The notes: generated from the letters alone by a model not told the origin. A stretch of DNA of 64,000 bases from Saprospiraceae bacterium (GCA_022448945.1 JAKVCV010000014.1:1-64000); one strand, 5' to 3'; positions 38,341 through 47,593 are shown, counted from the stretch's first letter. Program-made: numbers and translations.

Positions 38341-38379
38341 AAATAATTAAACCCACATGTACAGTGGGTTTAATTATTT
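38341..38379 (+). terminator. Strong intrinsic terminator after the multidomain T9SS gene
   Basis: A perfect 16-bp stem (AAATAATTAAACCCAC at 38341-38356, matching arm at 38364-38379) with a 7-nt loop, ending in T. It lies 43 bases after the stop codon. Its presence argues against any coding start at 38357. Confidence 0.75.
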
Positions 38380-38416
38380 TAAGCCTAATGGTTTTTTCTA
38401 TAAACTTTACGAACTA

Positions 38417-39211
38417 ATGAAACGACTAAACTTCTTTATTTTACTTTTCACTTGTATCTTTTTTATAAATAAAAACTACGGGCAAACCTATTACTACAAT
38501 GTTCCTGACAATATAGAAGCAGATGATTATCAGATTTCATTTGATAACATTGTATCAAAAGATGATTACTGCAAAATGGCTATGAAAGTAACAAATTATT
38601 CTCTTGATTTTCTTTTATTAAAAGAATTAAAATTTGAATATCAAGGTAGTTCGTTTAGTCAAAAAGGGAGAAATAAGGAATTTATTATTGCTGCAGGTAA
38701 AAATAAATCCTATACATTACTATTTGAAAAAAAAGGGAATTATACTGTTAATACATTTGATTTAGATATCAATGGACTGTTTTTGATACCTTCTGACGGG
38801 GAACAATGTAATGGGCCAAAATTTGATTTACCTGCCTCTACAAATCAAATCAATGTTGGTGATTTTGAAATTTCATTGAAAAACTTAAAAAAAGAAACAA
38901 AAGAAACGATTGCAACTTTTAAAGTTCTTTATAAAGGAAAATCAATTGGTTTGGTAAAACCAAGTAATCTAACATGTATTTTTAAAGATAAAGAAGGCAC
39001 TGAATATGCTAATGAAAGCAAAATGCGTACAACTAAAGTGCTCAAGCGTGGGGATAACTGTACTATTAAAGCCATATTCCGAATCTCAGCAAAAGAAGGT
39101 GATATGCAATTTGTTCCTATGCAAATATTATGGAAAAACACCTTTCAAACAACAAAAGAAGAAAAACTAGAAGATCAAAAAATTAATTTTAAACTCGACT
39201 TCAAAAAATAA
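38417..39211 (+). CDS. Secreted protein with two similar beta-sandwich domains, function unknown
   Basis: From the ATG at 38417 the protein has 264 residues with a signal peptide (MKRLNFFILLFTCIFFINKN, cleavage near YGQ). Two halves look alike: ADDYQISFDNIVSKDDYCKM and VGDFEISLKNLKKETKETI each open a domain of about 100 residues with similar strand order, suggesting an internal duplication. An alternative start 60 bases upstream falls inside a terminator hairpin and would put 20 residues before the signal peptide, so I rejected it. No family recognised; no T9SS tail. Confidence 0.65.
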   Translation: MKRLNFFILLFTCIFFINKNYGQTYYYNVPDNIEADDYQISFDNIVSKDDYCKMAMKVTNYSLDFLLLKELKFEYQGSSFSQKGRNKEFIIAAGKNKSYTLLFEKKGNYTVNTFDLDINGLFLIPSDGEQCNGPKFDLPASTNQINVGDFEISLKNLKKETKETIATFKVLYKGKSIGLVKPSNLTCIFKDKEGTEYANESKMRTTKVLKRGDNCTIKAIFRISAKEGDMQFVPMQILWKNTFQTTKEEKLEDQKINFKLDFKK

Positions 39212-39234
39212 TATAATCAAACAGTACTAAATAA

Positions 39235-40443
39235 TCACTTCATAAATTGATGAGGGTCTGGAAGCATTTCAATTGAAATTTCTGCCTGTTGGTCCAAATA
39301 TTTTATAATAGTTTTCATAGGTCTGTCTGTTACCCACCACGGTTTAGATGGATTGACAAATAAGTGAGCTTGATTATTTTCCCATAGTGCAGTAACAGTT
39401 CCCATGGCATTGTTGTTTTTACCTGCTACATCTATTACAAAATTTGAAATAATCTTTCCGTCAAATGGTCTCCTTAGGTCAGGTATAGCTGGGGAAAATT
39501 CAATTCTAATTCCTTTTTTATCCTTATTCCATTGTTTTACGTAAGCAACTTTTAATTCAAGTGTTTCAACACCATTAAATTCATAAACCAATGACCTGAA
39601 AGCATTCTTTTGAGTAACAATAGTCTTGTTGTTTTCTTGTATAACACTCCATTCCTGAACAACAGGCTCAACTTTAGTTAGATGTTTGGTAAGTATATTT
39701 TTATTTTCTTTCAGGATAACAAATTTCCCTTTACTGACTCCACCCTGTGTTTGCTTTAGAGCCATTTGAAAAGGCACTAATCCAAGTAATTTATTTATTT
39801 TAGCACGATTGCCATTATAGGATATCGAAGCTTTCTTCCCAAAATCACGAAAAGGTAAATCTAAAGCTGCTAATAATTGATTTCTTGAGTGACCCATAGT
39901 TGAACCATTCTTTTTCTTTAAAGCTGTTCGAGGATATTTACCAAAATATGAAGCTTCAACTTTCTCATTTTTAATATTTTCATAACTAAAATTAAAATCC
40001 AGCATTTTTTGAGTACTATTATCAATAACTTTGACTGGAAAATATTTTCTAATTATTGGAAGTTCTGGTAGCCAAGAATGAATATTTTGAAGGTCTGCTA
40101 CAATAGATTGATCTAAACTGCCTTCTTCAGCATCTTTCATTATCCAAAGATCTCCCTCAAGAGTTTCCAATTTAGCAAATTCATGCATATTCCAGTCTTT
40201 GTTATTAGAAACAAGTATTATATCTAATTCATAAGTAGCTGCCCAAACCTGAATAGGTAAAATTGGGAAGTCAACTTTTGGAGGACCTGTATATTTTATA
40301 TTATAAGGTGGCTTTGATAATATTTGCTGGCGTTGTTTAGTAGTTAAGGCGGGTCCTTCAGGAAGCATTTTAACTAAACTCTTACATGCTGAAATTATTT
40401 GAAATGACATAAATATGAATACTATTCTTACAATTAATGGCAT
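39235..40443 (-). CDS. Hypothetical lipoprotein of unknown function
   Basis: The ATG at 40443 gives 402 residues with a lipoprotein signal: hydrophobic MPLIVRIVFIFMSFQ then ISAC (cysteine at residue 20). An upstream TTG adds nine residues before the signal, less likely. The mature part is rich in beta strands and Lys/Trp; notable are a QVWAATYELDIILVSN strand near residue 65, VQEWSVIQEN and a late PSKPWWVTDRP. I recognise no family. It is convergent with the preceding secreted protein gene. Confidence 0.6.
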   Translation of the reverse strand: MPLIVRIVFIFMSFQIISACKSLVKMLPEGPALTTKQRQQILSKPPYNIKYTGPPKVDFPILPIQVWAATYELDIILVSNNKDWNMHEFAKLETLEGDLWIMKDAEEGSLDQSIVADLQNIHSWLPELPIIRKYFPVKVIDNSTQKMLDFNFSYENIKNEKVEASYFGKYPRTALKKKNGSTMGHSRNQLLAALDLPFRDFGKKASISYNGNRAKINKLLGLVPFQMALKQTQGGVSKGKFVILKENKNILTKHLTKVEPVVQEWSVIQENNKTIVTQKNAFRSLVYEFNGVETLELKVAYVKQWNKDKKGIRIEFSPAIPDLRRPFDGKIISNFVIDVAGKNNNAMGTVTALWENNQAHLFVNPSKPWWVTDRPMKTIIKYLDQQAEISIEMLPDPHQFMK

Positions 40444-40503
40444 TAAAGTTTTTTTTAAATGTTTTGCCAAAGTACGAATATTTATTGATGAAAATAAATT
40501 AGT

Positions 40504-41046
40504 TTATTTTGCCGTACGCTCAAAATTAAGTGAAGCAGAATTAATGCAATATCTAAGACCGGTTGGACTAGGTCCATCATCAAAAAGATGACCTAAATGA
40601 CCATCGCAACGCCTACAGGTTACTTCTATTCGTTCCATTCCATAAGATATATCACGATGTTCTTCTACATTATTTTTTAATACTACATCATAAAAACTAG
40701 GCCATCCTGTCCCCGACTTAAATTTAGTTCCTGAATCAAACAAAGGCAAATTGCATGCTGCACAATGATACATTCCTTTAAGCTCATTATCCCAATATTC
40801 TCCTGTAAAAGAACGTTCTGTTCCTTTTTGACGTAAAATTTTAAATTGTTCAGGGCTTAATATTTTTTCCCATTCCGATTCTGTTTTAATAATTTTTTCT
40901 AGTTCAGAAGAATCTTGTTTAGTATTTGAAGCAATATTTTGTTTATCAATTTCCGAAATTGTAATTTTACTGTTTCTAGAAAAATGACAAGAAATAAAAG
41001 TCATTATAATTAATAGTAATGATGCAATACAAAAATAATTTTTCAT
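40504..41046 (-). CDS. msrB: Peptide-methionine (R)-S-oxide reductase, exported
   Basis: MsrB reduces methionine-R-sulfoxide in proteins. A lipoprotein-type signal (MTFISC, cysteine near residue 20) and a polar linker come first, so this copy acts in the envelope. The catalytic domain (about 55-180) has both zinc Cys pairs (CAACNLPL and [10 protein letters not shown]) and the catalytic RYCINSASL. The absence of a fused MsrA is normal. It lies upstream of the hypothetical lipoprotein gene, 60 bases away if that begins at 40443. Confidence 0.92.
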   Translation of the reverse strand: MKNYFCIASLLLIIMTFISCHFSRNSKITISEIDKQNIASNTKQDSSELEKIIKTESEWEKILSPEQFKILRQKGTERSFTGEYWDNELKGMYHCAACNLPLFDSGTKFKSGTGWPSFYDVVLKNNVEEHRDISYGMERIEVTCRRCDGHLGHLFDDGPSPTGLRYCINSASLNFERTAK

Positions 41047-41235
41047 TTACATAAATTTAAAACATAAGGTAAATCTTAATATGGTTAAATATAGATAATA
41101 AATACAACTAACTTGATGAATGAAATACTAAAATATTGAACTAATATTAATTAGTCTACAATAGAAATTTAATATTGTTAGCAATACTCTATTTTTTAAC
41201 TATCTTGTAATATATCAAAATTCAAATCAATAATA

Positions 41236-42921
41236 ATGAATAAAGTACTGAATGATGATGCATGCACAAGTCGCAATTTTTATTTCAGTGATCTGCCCCT
41301 TCAGCATTTTTTATCTAAAGAAATATCAGTAGTCGGCCTCAGCTATATGCACGACAAACTAATAAATGTAGGGCTTGCAGCAGCAACCATAATGAATCCA
41401 CTTTCACTAACTGCAGACAAACAAGAACCTAAATTAATTAAACGCAATTTTTATGGTGAAGAGATTAATAAAATAGAATTTCATCCAGCTTATCATGAAT
41501 TAAAGAAAATTGCTGTAGAGTCTGAAATGTTCAGGGTCAAATGGAACTCAGATTTAAGGAACAATTTTAAACTTGAACGTCATGCGCTTGGTTTTTCTTC
41601 CGCTTTTATTTTTGCCATGAGTGAGTGTGGTCTATTCTGTCCTTTGTGTATGACAGATGGTGTTGCACGGTTAATAGACAGATATTGCTCAAAAGAAGAT
41701 AAAATAAGACTTTTACCACATATTGGAACATCTAATGTAAAAGACTTATATACAGGAGCAATGTTTTTAACAGAAAAATCAGGAGGTTCTGATGTAGGTG
41801 CAAATCTTGTTACTGCTACACATATAAATGATAATTATTATAATCTTAATGGAGAAAAATGGTTCTGTAGCAATGCAGATGCTGAACTGATTTTTGCACT
41901 TGCTAGAATAGACCCAGAAATAAAGGGAACAAAAGGTTTAAGCATTTTTTTAATTGAAAAAGAAAAACCTGATGGCTCAAAAAACGATTTAGGATATATA
42001 CGAATTAAAAATAAATTAGGAGTTCGTTCAATGGCTAGTGCTGAATGTATGCTGACTAATACTGTAGGTAAATTAATAGGAAAAAAGGGACAAGGGTTCA
42101 AGATAATGACTGAAATGATTAACCTTTCAAGATTGTATAATTCGGTTGCTGCAGTCGCTTCTATGAGACGAGCAATGATAGAAAGTTATCAATTTCTGAA
42201 ATACCGTACTACCTTTGGAACTAATGCATTAGAACATCCACTTATCCGTACAAAATTTGAAGAATTAGCTGCAAAATATTACGCAGACTTTTATTTAACA
42301 TGGAGAGCCATTAAAGCTATTGATAGTGCAGATAATGGCAACAAAAAAGACGAAGAACTCCTACGACTTATAACTCCAATGACAAAAAAATCTACAGCAG
42401 CAACATGTGTATATTCTATTAGAGAAAGTATGGAATTAATGGGTGGCATGGGATATATAGAAGACGGCGTAATACCAAAAATATTACGTGATGCGATGGT
42501 ACTTCCTATCTGGGAAGGCTCTGGTAATATAATGACACTTGACATGTTAAGAGCATTATACAAATCTGATGGATTCAAAGTGATTTGTGAAGAAATTCAT
42601 TCTAACATCAAATTATTAGAAAATAATTATCAGTTAATTATAAAAAATGAAATAGAACAAATTCAATTGTTAATTAATGTATTAAAAGAAGAAGAAGAAC
42701 AAGAAGTTATCGAAGCTACTGCTGAAAAAATTTTTGAGAACCTTACTATTGTTTATCAAATAAGCCTTCTCTCCTATTATAGAGATGAAATTTCAAAACA
42801 ATGGCTTAATACATCTATTTGTTATTTAATAAACACTTTAAAAAAGGATAAACTTGAAATGAAAAAACCACTTGATAAAAAGACAATTGAAAAAATGATA
42901 GCCTGGGAGATAAATGTATAA
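41236..42921 (+). CDS. Acyl-CoA dehydrogenase, AidB/isovaleryl-CoA-dehydrogenase-like
   Basis: A 561-residue flavoenzyme. FAD/substrate motifs are GAMFLTEKSGGSDVGAN (about 175-192), LNGEKWFCSNADAE, and SMASAECMLTNTVG; the catalytic glutamate is in LPIWEGSGNIMTLDML (about 413-428). The N-terminal 100 residues are longer than in standard enzymes and, with the C-terminal helical tail after 440, fit the AidB branch. It should oxidise an acyl-CoA to the 2,3-enoyl-CoA. It starts a tandem with an enoyl-CoA hydratase and two AtuA-type genes, which suggests breakdown of a branched acyl chain. Confidence 0.92.
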   Translation: MNKVLNDDACTSRNFYFSDLPLQHFLSKEISVVGLSYMHDKLINVGLAAATIMNPLSLTADKQEPKLIKRNFYGEEINKIEFHPAYHELKKIAVESEMFRVKWNSDLRNNFKLERHALGFSSAFIFAMSECGLFCPLCMTDGVARLIDRYCSKEDKIRLLPHIGTSNVKDLYTGAMFLTEKSGGSDVGANLVTATHINDNYYNLNGEKWFCSNADAELIFALARIDPEIKGTKGLSIFLIEKEKPDGSKNDLGYIRIKNKLGVRSMASAECMLTNTVGKLIGKKGQGFKIMTEMINLSRLYNSVAAVASMRRAMIESYQFLKYRTTFGTNALEHPLIRTKFEELAAKYYADFYLTWRAIKAIDSADNGNKKDEELLRLITPMTKKSTAATCVYSIRESMELMGGMGYIEDGVIPKILRDAMVLPIWEGSGNIMTLDMLRALYKSDGFKVICEEIHSNIKLLENNYQLIIKNEIEQIQLLINVLKEEEEQEVIEATAEKIFENLTIVYQISLLSYYRDEISKQWLNTSICYLINTLKKDKLEMKKPLDKKTIEKMIAWEINV

Positions 42922-42979
42922 ATAATAAAATTAACTATAGATACTTTATAAACAATATACATATAAATAACTTTCTGAA

Positions 42980-43804
42980 ATGATTTATACCAAAGAACAA
43001 ACAAATAAAATTAATGAACATAATTTTGCCTACATAATTGTAAAAGAAGATAATAATATTTTAGAAGTCACACTTAACCGACCGAAACAAAGAAATGCAC
43101 TGAATGAAGTAATTGTTCGGGAATTAGCTTTTGCATTGTCTTATGCTCATTACAATAATGATATAAGAGTGGTCACACTTTTAGGTAATGGAGAAATTTT
43201 TTGTGCTGGTGCTGATTTAAAAACGCTTATGGGATATAGGGATACCGATTCCGGCTCAACTATACCAATAGAAGATAAAAGAATCATTATAGGTGATTTA
43301 TTCAATGGCTTACACAAACCTTGTATTGCAACAATCTCAAAACCTGTATATGCAGGTGGTTTCTTACTATTAGGAGGTTGTACACATGTAATAGCAGCGG
43401 AATCAAGTACATTTACTTTGTCTGAAGTAAAAAGAGGTATTTGGCCCTTTCAAGTAATGGCAAGTTTACTTAAAATTATGCCTGAAAGAAAGGTATTAGA
43501 TTGGTGTATTCAAGGGAAAACATGGTCCGCCAGAGAAGCATATGAAAGTGGCCTTGTAACACATTTAGTTGCTGATAAAGATTTAGATAGTACTTTGGAG
43601 GAATTTACTTATAATATATGTAACAATTCACCTACTGCAATTCGTCTGGGACTTAAGGCTGTTGAAGATATGAAAGAAATTGCGAACAAAGACCAACACA
43701 AATTTTTACATAAACGACTTATGGAATTAGTTGAAACAGAAGATGCACAAGAAGGTATGATAGCTTTTAAACAGAAACGAAAACCGAATTGGACTGGTAA
43801 TTAA
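42980..43804 (+). CDS. Enoyl-CoA hydratase/isomerase family protein
   Basis: A 274-residue crotonase-fold protein. NRPKQRNALN begins the fold; IFCAGADLKTLMGY forms the first oxyanion-hole loop; KPVYAGGFLLLGGCTHVIAAESSTF forms the second, with FTLSEVKRGIWPF following. It lacks the usual catalytic pair of glutamates at the GGG-E positions in one place (GGFLL in place of GGGFEL), so hydratase, isomerase or hydrolase activity is open. It starts 58 bases after the acyl-CoA dehydrogenase and precedes the AtuA gene by 51 bases. Confidence 0.88.
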   Translation: MIYTKEQTNKINEHNFAYIIVKEDNNILEVTLNRPKQRNALNEVIVRELAFALSYAHYNNDIRVVTLLGNGEIFCAGADLKTLMGYRDTDSGSTIPIEDKRIIIGDLFNGLHKPCIATISKPVYAGGFLLLGGCTHVIAAESSTFTLSEVKRGIWPFQVMASLLKIMPERKVLDWCIQGKTWSAREAYESGLVTHLVADKDLDSTLEEFTYNICNNSPTAIRLGLKAVEDMKEIANKDQHKFLHKRLMELVETEDAQEGMIAFKQKRKPNWTGN

Positions 43805-43855
43805 TTCCTAAATAGTTGTCTTAAATATTTGATTTATTTAATTAATGTAAATAAT

Positions 43856-45247
43856 ATGAAAAAAAAGGTTGTCAGAATTGCAGGTACACAAGGGTTTTAT
43901 GGCGATAGCCCTATGGGTGCCATCATGGTTGCAATGCATGGAGCTGCAGACTATCTCATGCATGATGCATTAGCTGAATTGACTCTATCTATACTTCAAA
44001 AAGATAAATTAAAAGATCCATCACTCGGTTATGCAAGAGATATAGAATTTCATGCATCTAAACTTTATCCTATAGCACTAAGTAATGGTATAAAGATAGT
44101 GACTGATTCAGGAGGTTTAAACCCACATAGTGCTGCTAAAAAAGTTAAAGCTATATTAGCAAAGCAAGGAATTGAAAATGTAAAAATTGCTGCAATTGAT
44201 GGTGATGATATGATGGATAAATTGTCAGAATTTAAAGCGTTAGATAATCCGTTGGTTAATATGGATAATGGTGAATTATATTCTGAATCTCAATATACTC
44301 CTACTCATGCAAATGTATATATTGGTGCACAAAGCATAAAAGATGCATTAAAAAAAGGTGCTAATATAATTTTAGCAGGAAGAGTAGCAGATCCATGTCT
44401 TGCTTTGGGAATACTTGCATATGAATACAACTGGGATCTGACTGGACCAACACAGGAAGATCTTAATAAAATGGCTAATGGGATAATGGTAGGTCATATA
44501 CTTGAATGCGGAGGCCAGGCATCTGGAGGTAACGCTTACTCAGAATGGTTGAACAGAGATTATAAATTCAGTAATTTAGGCTATCCTATTGCACATGTTG
44601 AAGAAGATGGAAGTGCTATAATTACAAAATTAGACAATCAGAATGGAAAAGTTAGTCGGAATACAATACGTGAACAGCTAGTTTATGAGATTCATGACCC
44701 TAATGCATATATCACTCCTGATGTAATAGTTGATTTTACAAAAATATCAGTAACTGAAATATCAGAAAATAAAGTTCTTGTAAATGGTGCAATAGGCAAA
44801 GAACGTCCTGAAATGTTAAAATTATGTATAGGGCAAATGGAGGGTTATATGACAGAACAATTATTTTATTTTTCTTACCCCTATGCATATGAAAAAGCAT
44901 TAGCTTTTGTTAATGCAGCAAAAGAGACCTGGGCGTCACTTCCTTTTGAGTATGAAGATTTAAGAATTAATTTTTTAGGGATAAATGGTATACATGAAGA
45001 TGTTGCGCCCGATATCCCAAAAGAAATTCTTGATAATATGAATGAAATAGGTATTCGGATTGCTTTCCGACATAAAAAAGCACATACAGGAAAATTGCTT
45101 CTTCAGTCCGTAGTCTGCCTTGGATTAAATGGACCGCCTGGCATGAATGCTAGTATGAATTGGGGTAAAGCAGGATCTATTAGACTTGGTCTATTCCCAA
45201 CATTAATTCCTCGTGAATACGTTGATCCTCAAGTGACAATTTATTAA
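43856..45247 (+). CDS. AtuA-family protein (DUF1446), acyclic terpene utilisation type
   Basis: From the ATG at 43856 this has 463 residues (a TTG at 43829 adds nine). Family signs are RIAGTQGFYGDSPMGA, KIVTDSGGLNPHSA, ILAGRVADPCLALG, and the cluster GHILECGGQASGGNA and NTIREQLVYEIHDP. AtuA is required for use of citronellol/geraniol in Pseudomonas, but its reaction has not been established. Members usually carry a C-terminal ferredoxin-fold domain; this one ends before it. That domain is encoded by the next gene, 34 bases on. Confidence 0.88.
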   Translation: MKKKVVRIAGTQGFYGDSPMGAIMVAMHGAADYLMHDALAELTLSILQKDKLKDPSLGYARDIEFHASKLYPIALSNGIKIVTDSGGLNPHSAAKKVKAILAKQGIENVKIAAIDGDDMMDKLSEFKALDNPLVNMDNGELYSESQYTPTHANVYIGAQSIKDALKKGANIILAGRVADPCLALGILAYEYNWDLTGPTQEDLNKMANGIMVGHILECGGQASGGNAYSEWLNRDYKFSNLGYPIAHVEEDGSAIITKLDNQNGKVSRNTIREQLVYEIHDPNAYITPDVIVDFTKISVTEISENKVLVNGAIGKERPEMLKLCIGQMEGYMTEQLFYFSYPYAYEKALAFVNAAKETWASLPFEYEDLRINFLGINGIHEDVAPDIPKEILDNMNEIGIRIAFRHKKAHTGKLLLQSVVCLGLNGPPGMNASMNWGKAGSIRLGLFPTLIPREYVDPQVTIY

Positions 45248-45281
45248 TAATTTAAACATCAACCTATAATAATTATATTTA

Positions 45282-45596
45282 ATGAAATCAATAAAATTAA
45301 TCGATATTGCTTCTGCTAGGTCAGGTGACAAAAATAATATTTGTAATATTGGAGTAATGGCGAATTCTACCGAAAATTATAAACTACTGAAAACACACTT
45401 AACTGCAGAAAAAGTTAAATTACATTTTGGGGGATTAATTAAAGGGAAAGTTGTGCGTCATGAATGGGATGTGCTTGAATCTTTAAATTTTGTATGTCAT
45501 GAAGCATTAGATGGAGGTGCATCACGTTCTTTAAGAATAGATACTTTAGGAAAAAACTTTTCCAGTCATCTATTAAGAATGGAATTATTAGTTTAG
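45282..45596 (+). CDS. Stand-alone AtuA C-terminal (ferredoxin-fold) domain protein
   Basis: A 104-residue protein. IDIASARSGDKNNICNIGVM, LTAEKVKLHFG, LESLNFVCHEALDGGASRS and LRIDTLGKNFSSHLLRMELL match the C-terminal domain normally fused to DUF1446 proteins. No metal-ligand cysteine cluster is present despite the fold name. The gene follows the DUF1446 gene directly, so the two proteins likely form a complex equal to full-length AtuA. Confidence 0.8.
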   Translation: MKSIKLIDIASARSGDKNNICNIGVMANSTENYKLLKTHLTAEKVKLHFGGLIKGKVVRHEWDVLESLNFVCHEALDGGASRSLRIDTLGKNFSSHLLRMELLV

Positions 45597-45664
45597 ATTT
45601 TAGTCTAATATTCAATTTCTACTAAATTACCAATCATAATTTAGCATATCTTAAGTCATTAATT

Positions 45665-45672
45665 TACCTTTG
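45665..45672 (+). promoter_or_regulatory. Probable -7 element of thiH
   Basis: TACCTTTG matches TAnnTTTG, 23 bases before the thiH start. A TTAG at 45641-45644 is a weak -33 element with a 20-base spacer. No room for a TPP riboswitch. Confidence 0.4.
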
Positions 45673-45694
45673 TATATATCAAATCTAATAGGAA

Positions 45695-46807
45695 ATGAGC
45701 AAATTTAAAACGCTATTTGATAAATATGATTGGCAACTCACCAAAGAAAGCATCTACAACAAAACACAATTAGATGTAGAACTAGCTTTGAATACAAATA
45801 AGCGTGGAATTGAGGATTTCAAGGCTCTGATATCTCCTGCTGCAGCACCATTTCTTGAAGAAATGGCGCAATTAAGTCATAAATTAACTTTAAAACGATT
45901 TGGGAATACAATACAAATGTATATTCCATTATATCTTTCCAATGAATGTAATAATATTTGTACATACTGTGGCTTCAGCTATGACAATAAAATTAAAAGG
46001 AGAACGCTTAGTGGAGTAGATTTATTAAAAGAAATGTCAGTAATCAAAGACATGGGGTTTGAACATATTTTATTGGTGTCGGGTGAAGCTAACAAAACTG
46101 TAGGAATTGAATATTTCAAAAATGCACTTAAAATAGTTAGTCCTAATTTTTCACATGTATCCATGGAGGTTCAGCCTTTAAGTCAAAAAGAATATGAAGA
46201 ATTACTTCCATTAGGATTAAATACTGTTTTAATTTATCAGGAAACATATAATAAAGAAGACTACAAAAAACATCACCCCAAAGGTAAAAAATCTAACTTT
46301 TACTACCGTTTAGATACTCCTGACAGATTGGGAAAAGCAGGCATTCGTAAAATTGGTTTAGGTACATTGATAGGACTGGAAGATTGGCGAACTGATAGTT
46401 TTTTTACTGCTCTTCACCTAGACTATCTTGAAAAAAATTACTGGAAAACAAAATATACTATCTCTTTCCCACGTTTACGTCCTTTCTCAGGTGGATTAGA
46501 ACCAAAAATGATTATGACTGATAGAGAATTAGTACAATTAATATGTGCTTATAGAATTTTTAATGAGGAAGTAGAATTGTCACTATCAACACGGGAAACT
46601 GAAATATTTCGTAATAATATTATCAAATTAGGTATTACTTCAATCAGTGCTGGTTCCAAAACAAACCCAGGTGGTTATAGTTTGTTTCCTCAATCACTTG
46701 AGCAATTTGAAATATCAGACAACAGAAGTCCTAATTTAATTGTAAAAATGTTAAAAGATAATGGCTACGAACCAATATGGAAGGATTGGGAAATAATTTA
46801 TAAATAG
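45695..46807 (+). CDS. thiH: 2-iminoacetate synthase (radical SAM tyrosine lyase, thiamine synthesis)
   Basis: ThiH splits tyrosine with S-adenosylmethionine to dehydroglycine and p-cresol, supplying the thiazole ring of thiamine. The [4Fe-4S] site CNNICTYCGF (CxxxCxxC) is near residues 90-99; SGEANKTVG and the C-terminal biotin/ThiH-associated region (SISAGSKTNPGGYSL) are present. Length 370 is normal. No other thiamine gene is here, so in this genome thiH is separate from the thiazole operon. A terminator at 46846-46865 follows. Confidence 0.95.
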   Translation: MSKFKTLFDKYDWQLTKESIYNKTQLDVELALNTNKRGIEDFKALISPAAAPFLEEMAQLSHKLTLKRFGNTIQMYIPLYLSNECNNICTYCGFSYDNKIKRRTLSGVDLLKEMSVIKDMGFEHILLVSGEANKTVGIEYFKNALKIVSPNFSHVSMEVQPLSQKEYEELLPLGLNTVLIYQETYNKEDYKKHHPKGKKSNFYYRLDTPDRLGKAGIRKIGLGTLIGLEDWRTDSFFTALHLDYLEKNYWKTKYTISFPRLRPFSGGLEPKMIMTDRELVQLICAYRIFNEEVELSLSTRETEIFRNNIIKLGITSISAGSKTNPGGYSLFPQSLEQFEISDNRSPNLIVKMLKDNGYEPIWKDWEIIYK

Positions 46808-46828
46808 AATAAATTAAGATCTAAAATT

Positions 46829-47269
46829 CTAATTAAACATAATTTGCAACTTTTCCCAAAGTTGCTTTTTTTTATTATTATCTCTGGAAATATCATTTAA
46901 GCTATGACAAAATAATATTAATCGTTTGTCAAATGAAAATATTTGGTACGGGTTTATACTAACTTGTAGACCTATTTCTTTTGGTTGCATTCCAAAGACT
47001 AATAATTTCTTGAAAGATAACAAATCAGTAAGCTGTTTATAAGGTATTAGATTTAAATTTTTGATAACAAAAACATCAGTATCAATTTTTTTACCAACTG
47101 CTTTTATTACTTGATCTAGAAAATTCATTTCCTCTTCTGAAATAGATTTAGAAGCAACAACAATATCTTTATTCCTATTTTCTTTTATATGAAATGTAGA
47201 AGATTCAGTATTAGGAAAAATTTCAAAATTTAAAAAGTCTAGATTTATTAATTTTTTTTCTTTTTTCAT
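46829..47269 (-). CDS. Hypothetical protein (146 residues)
   Basis: A cytoplasmic protein without signal or membrane segment. The middle has alternating strands (VFVIKNLNLI, KLLVFGMQPKEIGLQ) and the end QLWEKLQIMF is a conserved-looking helix. The pattern of a VFG strand, an FDKR strand and a K-LW end reminds me of uracil-glycosylase-fold proteins such as DNA polymerase III psi in Bacteroidota, but I cannot support that. Its 3' end contains the terminator of convergent thiH. Confidence 0.6.
   Translation of the reverse strand: MKKEKKLINLDFLNFEIFPNTESSTFHIKENRNKDIVVASKSISEEEMNFLDQVIKAVGKKIDTDVFVIKNLNLIPYKQLTDLLSFKKLLVFGMQPKEIGLQVSINPYQIFSFDKRLILFCHSLNDISRDNNKKKQLWEKLQIMFN
46846..46872 (+). 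terminator. Intrinsic terminator of thiH, inside the 3' end of the convergent gene
   Basis: Perfect 8-bp stem GCAACTTT (46846-46853) and AAAGTTGC (46858-46865), loop TCCC, then at least seven T. It is oriented for thiH, yet lies in the last codons of the minus-strand 146-residue gene. Confidence 0.75.
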
Positions 47270-47465
47270 TATATAAATTTAAAAAAAAAAGTAAAGAATA
47301 CTGAATTATTACATCAAATAAAACTTCCAAATAATAGCAAAATTATAGATTACGTATTTTTAACTTTTCAAAATATAATTTTGAAATATTTAAATATGTT
47401 TCTTCAAAATTTTATTTTAAATTATAGAAAGATACAAGTGACTTAATAAACTAATATTTTGTCGT

Positions 47466-47496
47466 TTTGCCAAATGCGAAATATTTAGTATCTTTG
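47466..47496 (+). promoter_or_regulatory. Consensus Bacteroidota promoter for ilvE
   Basis: TTTG (47466-47469), exactly 19 bases, then TATCTTTG (47489-47496): a full match to the primary sigma factor consensus. The ilvE start is 97 bases on, leaving a leader of about 90 bases without a motif I can name. The rest of 47270-47593 is AT-rich with no gene. Confidence 0.65.
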
Positions 47497-47593
47497 TCCT
47501 CAGTTATAGGATCATAAACTATAAATACCTCAATAGTTACTTATACCAATTTTAGCTACTGTCTTTCACACAAGATAAAATAAATAACTTTCT

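Noticed and set aside
38357-38416. N-terminal extension of the secreted protein at 38.4 kb
   Set aside because: It begins in the loop of a perfect 16-bp terminator and would put 20 residues before the signal peptide.
45597-45694. TPP riboswitch before thiH
   Set aside because: Only 98 bases are available, most of them upstream of the promoter element; none of the conserved THI-box segments is present.
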